Shown here one piece after another: positions 51,822 to 59,257 of a DNA stretch of 64,000 nt. A program made the translations under genes and the position numbers. The stretch is from the NCBI GenBank assembly GCA_014656015.1, contig BNBP01000019.1, positions 39,922 through 103,921 of the forward strand, read 5' to 3'. The notes beneath the pieces are model-generated. The model searched no databases. It worked only from the letters and a program-made list of their open reading frames with translations, and had not been told where the DNA came from. Position 1 is the stretch's first letter. Each line of letters starts with the position of its first letter. This stretch comes from Streptomyces griseoaurantiacus (GTDB lineage Bacteria > Actinomycetota > Actinomycetes > Streptomycetales > Streptomycetaceae).

Positions 51822-53434
51822 ACAACGCCTGCGACGTCCTCGTCGTCGGGGCGGGTCCCGTCGGCCTGACCCTGGCCAACCTGCTCGGGCAGCAGGGCGT
51901 CGACGTCCTCCTCGTCGAGCGGGAGCACGAACTCGTCGACTACCCGCGGGCCGTGGGCATCGACGACGAGGCGCTCCGTGCGATGCAGACCGCCGGGCTC
52001 GTCGAGGAGGTGCTCCCCCACACCATCCCGGACCAGAAGATCTACATGATCAACGGCGAGGGGGCGATCCTCTCCGAAGTGAACCCCACGACGCGGGAGT
52101 TCGGCTGGCCGCGCCGCAACGGATTCGTGCAGCCGCTCGTCGACCGGGTGCTGCTCGCCGGCCTCGACCGCTTCCCGGGCGCCACCGCCCGCTTCGGCAC
52201 GGAGGTCGTGGACCTCGCCGAGGACACCGACGGGGTGGTCGCCCGCTTCGCGAACGGCGAGACGGTGCGCGCGCGGTACGTCGTGGCCGCCGAGGGCGGG
52301 GCATCCCCCACCCGCAAGCGCCTCGGCATCTCCTTCGAGGGCGAGACCCGGCCGACCGACGGCATCGTGATCGACGTCGCCAACGACCCGATCGGCACGC
52401 CCCACGCCGTCTTCGGCGGGGACCCGGCCCGCAGTTACGCCTCCATCGCGCTCCCGCACGGCATCCGCCGCTGGGAGTTCACCCTTTTCGAGGACGAGGG
52501 CGAGGCCGACGTCCAGGACGACGAGTTCGTCCACCGCCTGCTGGCCCCGCACGTCCCGGACCCGTCCGCGCTGGACATCATCCGCCGCCGCGTCTACCGC
52601 CACCACGCCCGTATCGCGGGCCGGTTCCGCCAGGGCCGGATCTTCCTCGCCGGGGACGCCGCCCACGTCATGCCCGTCGTCGGCGGCCAGGGCTGGAACT
52701 CCGGGATCCGCGACGCCTTCAACCTCGGCTGGAAGCTGGCCGCGGTGGTCAAGGGCCTGTCGGCCGACGGTCTCCTCGACACCTACGAGACCGAACGGCT
52801 CGGCCACGTCTCGCAGATGGTGGCCGTCTCCCTCCGGATGGCGAAGGAGATGACCGACCACGACCCCCAGAAGGCCGCCGAGCGCGACCGGCTCGCCGCC
52901 TCCCGCACGCCCGAGGAGCGCGAGGCCCAGAAGCGGCAGGCCTTCAAGCCGCAGCCGAAGTTCGACCGGGGTGTCGTGGTGCACACCCCGCTGCCGGTGT
53001 CCAAGTCCCTTCCCGCCCGCGAGGTCCCGCGGCTGGCCGGCGCGATCTTCCCGCAGCCGAGGGCCACCGACGCCGACGGCGTCGAGATGCTCCTCGACGA
53101 CGCGACCGGTCAGGGCTGGCGCGTCCTCACCTGGAACAACGACCCGACGGCGTTCCTGTCGGCCCCGACACGCGCCGCGCTGGACCGGCTCGGCGCCCGT
53201 CTGGTGCAGGTGGTGCCGAGGGCGCAACTGCCCTGGGCGCGCAAGCGGGCCGCCCCCGACGTCACCCTCGTCGGCGACCTCGGCGGTGAGCCGAGCCTGC
53301 AGGCCTGGTTCGACGCGCGGCCGGTCGGCGCGGTCGTCCTCCGCCCCGACCACGTGATCGCCGCCGAGTGCCTGAGCCAGGAACTCGACGACGTGGTGAC
53401 CCGCGTCCTGGAGGCCGCCCGCGCCGTCGGCTGA
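51818..53434 (+). CDS. mhpA: 3-(3-hydroxyphenyl)propionate hydroxylase (MhpA)
   Basis: This is a 538-residue FAD-dependent monooxygenase of the PHBH-like class. The FAD-binding GxGxxG is at residues 11-16 (VVGAGPVGLTLANLLG), the DG-type region is near 160, and the second FAD motif GDAAHVMPVVGGQGWNSGI lies near residue 278. It hydroxylates 3-(3-hydroxyphenyl)propionate or 3-hydroxycinnamate at position 2, the first step before MhpB. The ATG at 51818 overlaps the aldolase stop. The C-terminal thioredoxin-like domain (residues 390-538) is present. Unlike classical operons, mhpA is last, not first. Confidence 0.94.
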   Translation: MNNACDVLVVGAGPVGLTLANLLGQQGVDVLLVEREHELVDYPRAVGIDDEALRAMQTAGLVEEVLPHTIPDQKIYMINGEGAILSEVNPTTREFGWPRRNGFVQPLVDRVLLAGLDRFPGATARFGTEVVDLAEDTDGVVARFANGETVRARYVVAAEGGASPTRKRLGISFEGETRPTDGIVIDVANDPIGTPHAVFGGDPARSYASIALPHGIRRWEFTLFEDEGEADVQDDEFVHRLLAPHVPDPSALDIIRRRVYRHHARIAGRFRQGRIFLAGDAAHVMPVVGGQGWNSGIRDAFNLGWKLAAVVKGLSADGLLDTYETERLGHVSQMVAVSLRMAKEMTDHDPQKAAERDRLAASRTPEEREAQKRQAFKPQPKFDRGVVVHTPLPVSKSLPAREVPRLAGAIFPQPRATDADGVEMLLDDATGQGWRVLTWNNDPTAFLSAPTRAALDRLGARLVQVVPRAQLPWARKRAAPDVTLVGDLGGEPSLQAWFDARPVGAVVLRPDHVIAAECLSQELDDVVTRVLEAARAVG

Positions 53435-53453
53435 GCACAGTGAGGGCCGGAGG

Positions 53454-53491
53454 GGGGCCGGAGGAGTCGCGAGCGGCGGCCCTCCGGCCCC
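53454..53491. terminator. Terminator after mhpA
   Basis: An 11-bp stem GGGGCCGGAGG with CCTCCGGCCCC and a 16-base loop, 20 bases past the mhpA stop. It separates the operon from the next tetR gene. Confidence 0.7.
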
Positions 53492-53497
53492 TACCCG

Positions 53498-53518
53498 TTG
53501 GTATCCACGTTCTAGAAT
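53498..53518. promoter_or_regulatory. Shared TTCTAGAAC operator, copy 2
   Basis: Read on the minus strand it is ATTCTAGAACGTGGATACCA. The core TTCTAGAACGT matches the copy at 46401 exactly; the second half-site is diverged. It lies about 50 bases before the tetR start. Confidence 0.6.
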
Positions 53519-53568
53519 GGGCGTGTTGAGGGCACGGGCAGGGACGACAGGCGGGCGACGGTGGCGGC

Positions 53569-54270
53569 ATGAAGCAGGGCACACGGCAGGACGGCGACAC
53601 CCGGGGCACCCGGCAGGCGCGCTCGGACCGCAGCCGGGAACAGATACTCGGGGCGGCGCTCGACCTGGCGGTGGTGCACGGCTACCAGGGCACCACCATG
53701 GCGGCGGTCAGCACGGCCTCCGGCCTGCCCATCGGCTCCGTCTACTGGCACTTCAAGAACAAGGAGCAGCTCTTCGTCGCCCTCCTCGAGCACTGCTACG
53801 AGGTGTGGAAAGAGGTCCACTCGGGCCCCGAGGGGCTGCGCCGCAAGCTGTCGCGCGGGATCGCCGGACTGTCCGGCGCCGACCCGGAGCAGTACACGAA
53901 GGAGGAGGCGCTGCTCAAGGCCGCGGCCGTCTGGGCCCTGAGCCGGCAACTCGGCGGCCTGGCCGAGGACAGCGAGGTGCGCGCCGCCTACCTGCGGATG
54001 CGGGCGGAGATGTTCGGGGCGGACGTGCGGCGGATCACCGAGTCCCTGCCCGCCGACGTCACCCGGCGCTTCCCCGAGGTCGCCACGAAACTCACGGTCA
54101 TGAGTCTGGCGCTCACCGACGGGTTCTACGTCCACGCCAATTCCGAGGTGCACCTGGACCTGGACTTCGGCGAGTACGCCGACCTGGCCGCGCAGGCGCT
54201 GGAGGGCCTGGTGGCCGGCTTCGCCCGCCGGGCGGCGGAGGAGGAGCAGCAGCAGCAGCAGCAGCGGTAG
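53569..54270 (+). CDS. TetR family regulator of the mhp-type block (second copy)
   Basis: This is a 233-residue regulator. The helix-turn-helix YQGTTMAAVSTASGLPIGSVYWHFKNKEQLF is nearly the same as in the TetR at 45671, so both probably bind the same TTCTAGAAC operator. Outside this region they differ more, which would allow different ligands. The start at 53569 is in a stretch without a strong ribosome site. The C-terminus ends with six glutamines from a CAG run. The convergent gene is the atypical SDR, whose own promoter also has the operator. Confidence 0.88.
   Translation: MKQGTRQDGDTRGTRQARSDRSREQILGAALDLAVVHGYQGTTMAAVSTASGLPIGSVYWHFKNKEQLFVALLEHCYEVWKEVHSGPEGLRRKLSRGIAGLSGADPEQYTKEEALLKAAAVWALSRQLGGLAEDSEVRAAYLRMRAEMFGADVRRITESLPADVTRRFPEVATKLTVMSLALTDGFYVHANSEVHLDLDFGEYADLAAQALEGLVAGFARRAAEEEQQQQQQR
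54247..54264 (+). repeat. CAG microsatellite encoding a C-terminal polyglutamine
   Basis: Six CAG codons in a row end the second TetR gene (EEEQQQQQQR). Length changes would add or remove glutamines in frame, close to the stop codon. Confidence 0.85.
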
Positions 54271-54298
54271 GACGCTCCGCCCGGCGGGGCGGCGGGCC

Positions 54299-55009
54299 TC
54301 AGACGCTTCGGGTGAGCCCGCCGTCGACGCGCAGGTTCTGCCCGGTGGTGTACGTGGCCTCGCAGGCGAGGAAGGCCACCGCCCGGGCGACCTCCCGGTG
54401 CGCGGCGGCCCGGCCCAGCGGGATCGAGGAGGTCCACGCGGCCGGCACCGTCTCCGGGTCGGCGACGGTGTAGCCGGGGAGCACGTTGTTGACGCGGATG
54501 CCGTCGGCGGCGACCTCGTCGGCCCACAGCTTCGTCCAGGTCGTCATCGCCGCGCGCGCGACCATCGAGGTGGGGAAGCGGGCCGAGGGTTCGGTGGGGC
54601 TGGCCGAGGAGATGTTGACGACGCTGCCGCCGCCCTGCGCGCGCATCGGCGCGAGCGCGGCCCGGCAGGCCCGCACCACGTGGTAGAAGTACAGATCGAA
54701 TCCGGCCGCCCAGTCCTCCTCGGTCAGTTCCTCCAGCTTCCCCTTGGGGCCGTGGCCCGCGCTGTTGACGAGCACGTCCAGCCGGCCCCACTCGGCCACC
54801 ACCCGCTCGACGGCCGCCTCGACGACTCCCGCCCCGGTGTAGTCCCCGCGGATGGCGAGGCCGCCGAGTTCCTCGGCCAGTTCGGCCACGCCCTCACCGC
54901 GCGCCAGCACCGCCACGCGGTGGCCGCGGGCTGCCAGTTCGCGTGCCGAGGTGGCACCGATGCCGCTGCTGCCGGCGATCACGAGGGCGGTGGGGGGTGC
55001 TTCGGTCAT
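54299..55009 (-). CDS. Atypical SDR family protein (lacks the YxxxK motif)
   Basis: This is a 236-residue Rossmann-fold protein. The cofactor loop is shortened (IAGSSGIG, residues 11-18), NSAG takes the NNAG place and NISSAS supplies the catalytic Ser. Where a classical SDR has YxxxK, this one reads FPTSMVARAAMTTW, that is Ser and Arg instead of Tyr and Lys. The C-terminal GQNLRVDGG is normal. A few SDR subgroups lack the tetrad and may reduce with other residues or only bind. The ATG at 55009 lies 40 bases from a TTCTAGAAC operator, placing it in the mhp regulon. Confidence 0.85.
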   Translation of the reverse strand: MTEAPPTALVIAGSSGIGATSARELAARGHRVAVLARGEGVAELAEELGGLAIRGDYTGAGVVEAAVERVVAEWGRLDVLVNSAGHGPKGKLEELTEEDWAAGFDLYFYHVVRACRAALAPMRAQGGGSVVNISSASPTEPSARFPTSMVARAAMTTWTKLWADEVAADGIRVNNVLPGYTVADPETVPAAWTSSIPLGRAAAHREVARAVAFLACEATYTTGQNLRVDGGLTRSV

Positions 55010-55048
55010 GGTGCGCTGCTCCTGGTGACGGGACGGATGGAATGTGCC

Positions 55049-55070
55049 TTCTAGAACTTATATTCCAGTC
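55049..55070. promoter_or_regulatory. Shared TTCTAGAAC operator, copy 3
   Basis: TTCTAGAACTTATATTCCAG, with the same core and spacing as the copy at 46401 (TTCTAGAACGTAACTTCTAG). It lies in the promoter of the minus-strand SDR gene. Confidence 0.65.
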
Positions 55071-55211
55071 GAATTTACTCGCAGCTCGCACCCGACGTCA
55101 ACGACGAACCCGGCGGCGGGAACCGGCCACCGCCCGCTCGCGCGGCCCGAAGTCCGCACGGAACCCGTTCACTTGATCACCACCGGCTGGACGGTATGTG
55201 AAGCTGTCCCC

Positions 55212-56024
55212 ATGAATTCCTCAGAACCCACGCCCGGCGAGTTCAGGGACAGACTCCAGACCGATCGTCCGCACTCCGCGCGGGTCTGGAACTACCTGCT
55301 GGGCGGCAAGGACAACTACCCCGTCGACAGCGCGGTCGGCGAGGCGATCCTGGCGACCTTCCCGGAGTTCGTCGCCGTCGCCCGGCTGCAACGACAGTTC
55401 CTCGCCCGCGCGGTGCGCTTCCTGGTGCGGGACGCCGGCATCCGTCAGTTCCTGGACATCGGGACGGGACTGCCCACCGCCGACAACACGCACGAACTGG
55501 CCCAGCGCCTCGCGCCCGAGAGCCGCATCGTGTACGTGGACAACGACCCCCTCGTGCTCCGGCACGCCGAGGCGCTGCTCACCAGCAGCCGCGAGGGAGC
55601 CTGCGCGTACGTCGACGCGGACGTCCGCGACCCGGAGCGGATCCTGGCCGAGGCCGCGGAGACACTGGACTTCACGCGCCCGGTGGCCCTGACCATGCTC
55701 GGGATCATGGGCCAGATCTCGGACGCCGACCGACCGGCGGAGCTGGTGAGCACCCTGCTGGCCGGACTGCCCGCCGGGAGCTATCTGGCGCTGAGCGACG
55801 GCACGAACACCAACGAGGCGCTCACCAAGGCGGTCGAGGGGTACAACGGGCAGTCGGCCAACACCTATCACCTCCGGTCGCCGCAGGAGATCGCCTCCTA
55901 CTTCGCCGGTCTGGACCTGGTCGAGCCGGGTGTCGTCCCCACGTCCTCCTGGCGCCCGGAGGGCGAGGACACCGGGACGGACGCGCCCCACGTCTCGGTC
56001 GCCGGGATCGCGCTGAAGAAGTGA
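55212..56024 (+). CDS. SAM-dependent methyltransferase, DUF574/PF04672 family
   Basis: This is a 270-residue protein of the actinobacterial S-adenosyl methyltransferase family. The family opening HSARVWNYLLGGKDNYPVD is at residues 21-39, the SAM-binding FLDIGTGLPTADNTHE near 81, and VDNDPLVLRHAEAL follows. Many paralogues exist in each Streptomyces genome and none has a well-settled substrate. The start ATG at 55212 has only a weak ribosome site. It stands alone between two unrelated operons, and a hairpin follows the gene. Confidence 0.9.
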   Translation: MNSSEPTPGEFRDRLQTDRPHSARVWNYLLGGKDNYPVDSAVGEAILATFPEFVAVARLQRQFLARAVRFLVRDAGIRQFLDIGTGLPTADNTHELAQRLAPESRIVYVDNDPLVLRHAEALLTSSREGACAYVDADVRDPERILAEAAETLDFTRPVALTMLGIMGQISDADRPAELVSTLLAGLPAGSYLALSDGTNTNEALTKAVEGYNGQSANTYHLRSPQEIASYFAGLDLVEPGVVPTSSWRPEGEDTGTDAPHVSVAGIALKK

Positions 56025-56086
56025 TCCGCGGGCCGCTCCGGGCCCGTCCGCCGGGGCACCTCGCCCGGCACACGGGCCCGGGGCGA

Positions 56087-56111
56087 CGTACGGGGCTCCG
56101 CTCCCCGTACG
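56087..56111. terminator. Terminator between convergent genes
   Basis: A perfect 9-bp stem CGTACGGGG/CCCCGTACG with a seven-base loop, between the methyltransferase and the quinone-reductase-like gene. Confidence 0.75.
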
Positions 56112-56130
56112 CGGTCCCGCCGGTCCCCGG

Positions 56131-57117
56131 TCAGCGCAGGTCGAGGACCGCCTTGCCGATGAGGCCGCGCTCGACGGCCTCGTGCGCGGCCGCCACCTCG
56201 TCCAGGCCGAAGGAGTGCACCGGCAGCGGCGTGAGGGCGCCCTCGCGCAGCGCGGCGGTGATCCCCTCGGCGGCGCCGAGCAGCGCGTCCCGCGGTGTGG
56301 TGTGGAAGAGCGCGAACCGCAGCACCAGGTTCGACCACATGAGCCGGAAGAGGGGCAGACTCGGCTCCTCGGCCCCGGCCGCGTAGGTCACCACGGAGGC
56401 TCCCGGGGCGGCCACGGCGAGGTCCAGTTCGAGGTTGTCGCTCAGCGAGACCTCCACGACCCGGTCGACGGGTCCGATGCCGTCGAGGATCTGCCGGGCC
56501 GCGTCGGGCTCGCGGTAGTTCACCACCAGGTCGGCGCCCGCGGCCTTGGCCAGCTCCGCCTTCCCGGGCCCGCTGACCGTCGTCACGACCCGTGCGCCGG
56601 CGGCCCGGCCGAGTTCGATCGCGAAGTGCCCGACGGCGCCCGCTCCGGCCGCGACCAGCACCGTCCGGTCGCGCGGTGACCCGTCGGCGTGCAGGGCCAG
56701 GTGCGCGGTCATCGCCGGGATGCCGAGGCAGGCGCCGAGCTCGTCGGAGATCCCGTCGGGCAGGGCGACGGCCCGCTCGGACGGCAGCACGATCCACTCC
56801 GCGGCGGTGCCCCACACGTCCCCCGTGGCGGCCATCCAGATCCACACGTGTTCGCCGATCCGGCTCGCGTCGACGCCCTCGCCGACCGCGTCGACCGTGC
56901 CCGTGCCGTCCTGGTGCGGGACCCGGCCGGTGTACCGTCCGACGGGCCGGAAGTCCTCCGGGGCGGAGTTCGTCCGCCAGTACATGTCGCCCGGGTTGAT
57001 CGCGGAGAGCGCGACCCGGACGCGGACCTGGCCGGGGCCGGGCTCGGGGCGTTCGACCTCGACCACCCGCAGCACGCTCGCCGCGGGACCGGTCGTCTCG
57101 TACAGGGCTGCCCTCAT
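56131..57117 (-). CDS. Zinc-independent MDR oxidoreductase (NADPH:quinone reductase-like)
   Basis: This is a 328-residue medium-chain dehydrogenase/reductase. The N-terminal substrate domain reads MRAALYETTGPAASVLRVVE and VRVALSAINPGDMYWR; the nucleotide site is VLVAAGAGAVGHFAIELGRAAGA near residue 152. Catalytic zinc ligands are absent, which points to the quinone-reductase/enoyl-reductase branch using NADPH. It is downstream of the enoyl-CoA hydratase on the same strand (63-base gap) and may share HxlR control. The substrate is unknown. Confidence 0.9.
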   Translation of the reverse strand: MRAALYETTGPAASVLRVVEVERPEPGPGQVRVRVALSAINPGDMYWRTNSAPEDFRPVGRYTGRVPHQDGTGTVDAVGEGVDASRIGEHVWIWMAATGDVWGTAAEWIVLPSERAVALPDGISDELGACLGIPAMTAHLALHADGSPRDRTVLVAAGAGAVGHFAIELGRAAGARVVTTVSGPGKAELAKAAGADLVVNYREPDAARQILDGIGPVDRVVEVSLSDNLELDLAVAAPGASVVTYAAGAEEPSLPLFRLMWSNLVLRFALFHTTPRDALLGAAEGITAALREGALTPLPVHSFGLDEVAAAHEAVERGLIGKAVLDLR

Positions 57118-57180
57118 CGCTCCGTCTCCTCTCCTGCTCGTGTCGTGCTCCGCTGCCCCCGGTGTGGGCCCGCTGCCGCC

Positions 57181-58017
57181 CTACACATCGGCGGCCACGG
57201 CCCGCATGAGCGTCTCCAGGGAACGCTCCCCCTCGGGTGTCTGCGCCCCGCGCTCCAGGGCTCCCGTCATGAGGCGGGCCGGCAGGTCCCCGCTCACCAG
57301 CTCCGCCCACGCGGCGTCCTCCGCCCGCAGGTCCTCGGTGAGGTCGTCGGGCGGGACCACCCGCTTGACGGCGGCGACGACCTCAGGGGGCAGCGCGGCG
57401 ATCTTCCGCGCGACGTCGTCGACGAACGCGTGCAGCTCGGCGGCGGGCACGGCACGGTTGATCCACCCGTACGCGGCCGCGGTGTCCGCGTCCACCGCGT
57501 CGGCGGTGAGCAGCAGCTCCAGTGCCCGGTTGCGGCCGACCCGCCGGCGCAGGTACTGGGTGCCGCCGCCGCCCGGGACGATGCCCATCAGCGTCTCGGT
57601 CTGGCCGAGGCGCGCGGTCTCCCGCGCGGCGAAGGCCATGTCGGCGGCCGCGACGAACTCGGCGCCGCCGGCCCGGGCCGTGCCCGCCAGCTCGATGATC
57701 GAGACCTGCGGCTGGTGGCGCAGCAGTTCCCCGACCCCCTGGAAGAGGTTGAGGTGCGGATCGCGGTCCGCGATCTCCTTCAGCTCCTCCATCTCGTCGA
57801 GGATGTGGATGTCGACGTGGGCGAGGAAGAACTCGGGATTGGCGCTGGAGAACACGAGGACGCGGACGGAGCGCTCGTCCCGCACCCTGGCGAGGAGGTC
57901 GTGAAGTTCGCGGATCAGTGTTCCGCCGAGCACGTTGACGGGCGGATTGTCCAGGACGATCCGGGCGATTCCGGCATCGACGGTGACATGCAGCGTCGTG
58001 TACGGGGGCAGGTGCAT
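57181..58017 (-). CDS. Enoyl-CoA hydratase/isomerase family protein
   Basis: This is a 278-residue crotonase-fold protein. The oxyanion hole region reads SIIELAGTARAGGAEFVAAADM, where the usual GxAxGGG is replaced by TARAGGAEF, and the second block is GIVPGGGGTQYLRRRVG. The catalytic Glu in LGQTETLMGIVPG is kept at one of the two normal positions. Hydratase or isomerase activity on an acyl-CoA is likely. It is divergent from an HxlR regulator, with two direct repeats in the shared promoter, so it is probably induced by an electrophile or quinone-type signal. Confidence 0.88.
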   Translation of the reverse strand: MHLPPYTTLHVTVDAGIARIVLDNPPVNVLGGTLIRELHDLLARVRDERSVRVLVFSSANPEFFLAHVDIHILDEMEELKEIADRDPHLNLFQGVGELLRHQPQVSIIELAGTARAGGAEFVAAADMAFAARETARLGQTETLMGIVPGGGGTQYLRRRVGRNRALELLLTADAVDADTAAAYGWINRAVPAAELHAFVDDVARKIAALPPEVVAAVKRVVPPDDLTEDLRAEDAAWAELVSGDLPARLMTGALERGAQTPEGERSLETLMRAVAADV

Positions 58018-58027
58018 ACGTGTTCCA

Positions 58028-58059
58028 AGGTTTGCGGTGAGCCAGTAGGTTTGCGATGA
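58028..58059. promoter_or_regulatory. Direct repeats in the HxlR/enoyl-CoA hydratase promoter
   Basis: AGGTTTGCGGTGA (58028-58040) and AGGTTTGCGATGA (58047-58059) match at 12 of 13 positions and start 19 bases apart, about two helix turns. They are good candidates for HxlR binding sites. Confidence 0.5.
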
Positions 58060-58121
58060 ATACCAACCCTGGGCTCCGCCCCGTCACGGGTCAATAACGC
58101 ACTTTTCGACAACCAAGGATC

Positions 58122-58517
58122 ATGATGGATACCAGCCCCTCCCCCCTGCCGCCCCGTGAGGCCCCGCGGTTCAGCGTCGACTGCCCGAGCCGGCCCATCC
58201 TCGACCAGATCTCCGACAAGTGGTCGATGATGGTCATGGCGGTCCTCGAGCGGCCGACACGGTTCAACGAGATCAAGCGGCAGCTGGAAGGCGTCACCCA
58301 ACGGGTGCTGACCCAGACGCTGCGCAGGCTGGAGCGCAACGGCATGATCGGGCGGCGGGTGCTGGAGACCTCTCCGCTGGGCGTGGAGTACTCGCTCACG
58401 CCCCTCGGTGAGTCGTTCCGCGGCCCCTTCACGCACCTGCTCGACTGGACGATCGAGCACAGCGGTGAAGTGACGGCGGCGCAGCGGGAGTTCGACGCGC
58501 GGTCGTCGGGACGCTGA
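58122..58517 (+). CDS. HxlR family transcriptional regulator
   Basis: This is a 131-residue winged-helix regulator. The family pattern is clear: CPSRPILDQISDKWSMMVMAVL (residues 21-42), RFNEIKRQLEGVTQRVLTQTLRRLERNGMI and SPLGVEYSLTPLGES. The Cys near the N-terminus (Cys21) is the conserved redox or electrophile-sensing cysteine of several HxlR proteins. It is divergent from the enoyl-CoA hydratase and quinone-reductase-like genes, which it probably controls. Either of the two first ATG codons could start translation. Confidence 0.93.
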   Translation: MMDTSPSPLPPREAPRFSVDCPSRPILDQISDKWSMMVMAVLERPTRFNEIKRQLEGVTQRVLTQTLRRLERNGMIGRRVLETSPLGVEYSLTPLGESFRGPFTHLLDWTIEHSGEVTAAQREFDARSSGR

Positions 58518-58597
58518 CCTTCCCCGAGGGGGCGGGGAGCGGGCGCGCGCGTACCGTAGCCGGTACCTCCCCGACGACCGACAGCAGGAGCAGCCGC

Positions 58598-59185
58598 GTG
58601 ACCAGCCGTGTCACTCTCCTCTCGCCCGCCACGAGTCCCTCGCTGCGGCGGGCCCTGTTCTACGACGGGGACGCGCTCGACGAGGCCGGGGCGGCGCGTG
58701 CCCGGGAGGCCGCCGGTGTGCTGCCCGCGCCCGCCCGGGTGCTTCTGTCCCCGAGCGCGCGCTGCCGGGGGACGGCGGCCGCGCTGGGCCTGGAGGGCGT
58801 GGCGGCGGCGGAGCTGGCCGGGCTGGACGTGGGCCGCTGGCAGGGCCGTGCGCTGGAGGAGGTGGCGGCCGCCGAGCCGGAGGCGATGGCCCGCTGGCTG
58901 GCGGACCCGGGCAGCGCGCCGCACGGTGGCGAGAGCGTGGAGGGCCTGTGCGCGAGGGTGGCGCGGTGGCTGGAGGAGGAGCGGGACGGTGCGGGCCGTA
59001 CGCTCGCGGTGGTGGAGCCGGAGGTGGTGAGGGCGGCGGTCGCGGGCGCGCTGTCGGCGCCCGCCGCCGCGTTCTGGCGCCTCGACGTGCCGCCGCTCAC
59101 CCTGACCGAGCTCAGCGGCCGGGCGGGCCGCTGGAACGTGCGGCTGGGCCGCCCGTTGACGCCGTCGGACGCCGACCGGGGGTGA
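58598..59185 (+). CDS. Histidine phosphatase superfamily protein lacking its catalytic histidines
   Basis: This is a 195-residue protein with the histidine phosphatase fold outline: ALDEAGAARAREAAGVL, VLLSPSARCRGTAAALGL and the LDVGRWQGRALEEV strand-helix, then HGGESVEGLCARVARWLE. The first catalytic motif, normally RHG, reads SPATSPS, and the second histidine region, normally like VTHPAVVRA, reads VVEPEVVRA. Both phospho-acceptor and proton-donor histidines are therefore missing, and it is probably not a phosphatase. Similar genes sit next to cbtAB, and a cobalamin-related role (CobC-like origin) is suggested by position. The start is GTG at 58598. Confidence 0.8.
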   Translation: MTSRVTLLSPATSPSLRRALFYDGDALDEAGAARAREAAGVLPAPARVLLSPSARCRGTAAALGLEGVAAAELAGLDVGRWQGRALEEVAAAEPEAMARWLADPGSAPHGGESVEGLCARVARWLEEERDGAGRTLAVVEPEVVRAAVAGALSAPAAAFWRLDVPPLTLTELSGRAGRWNVRLGRPLTPSDADRG

Positions 59186-59218
59186 GGGCCGCGCGTCCGC
59201 CGGGCCTGCGGAGGGTGT

Positions 59219-59255
59219 CCCGCCCGCACGCCGGGGTTCCCGGCGTGCGGGCGGG
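59219..59255. terminator. Bidirectional terminator between the phosphatase-like gene and cbtA
   Basis: A perfect 17-bp stem (CCCGCCCGCACGCCGGG and complement) with a GTT loop, followed by TTT. It sits between convergent genes. Confidence 0.88.
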
Positions 59256-59257
59256 TT

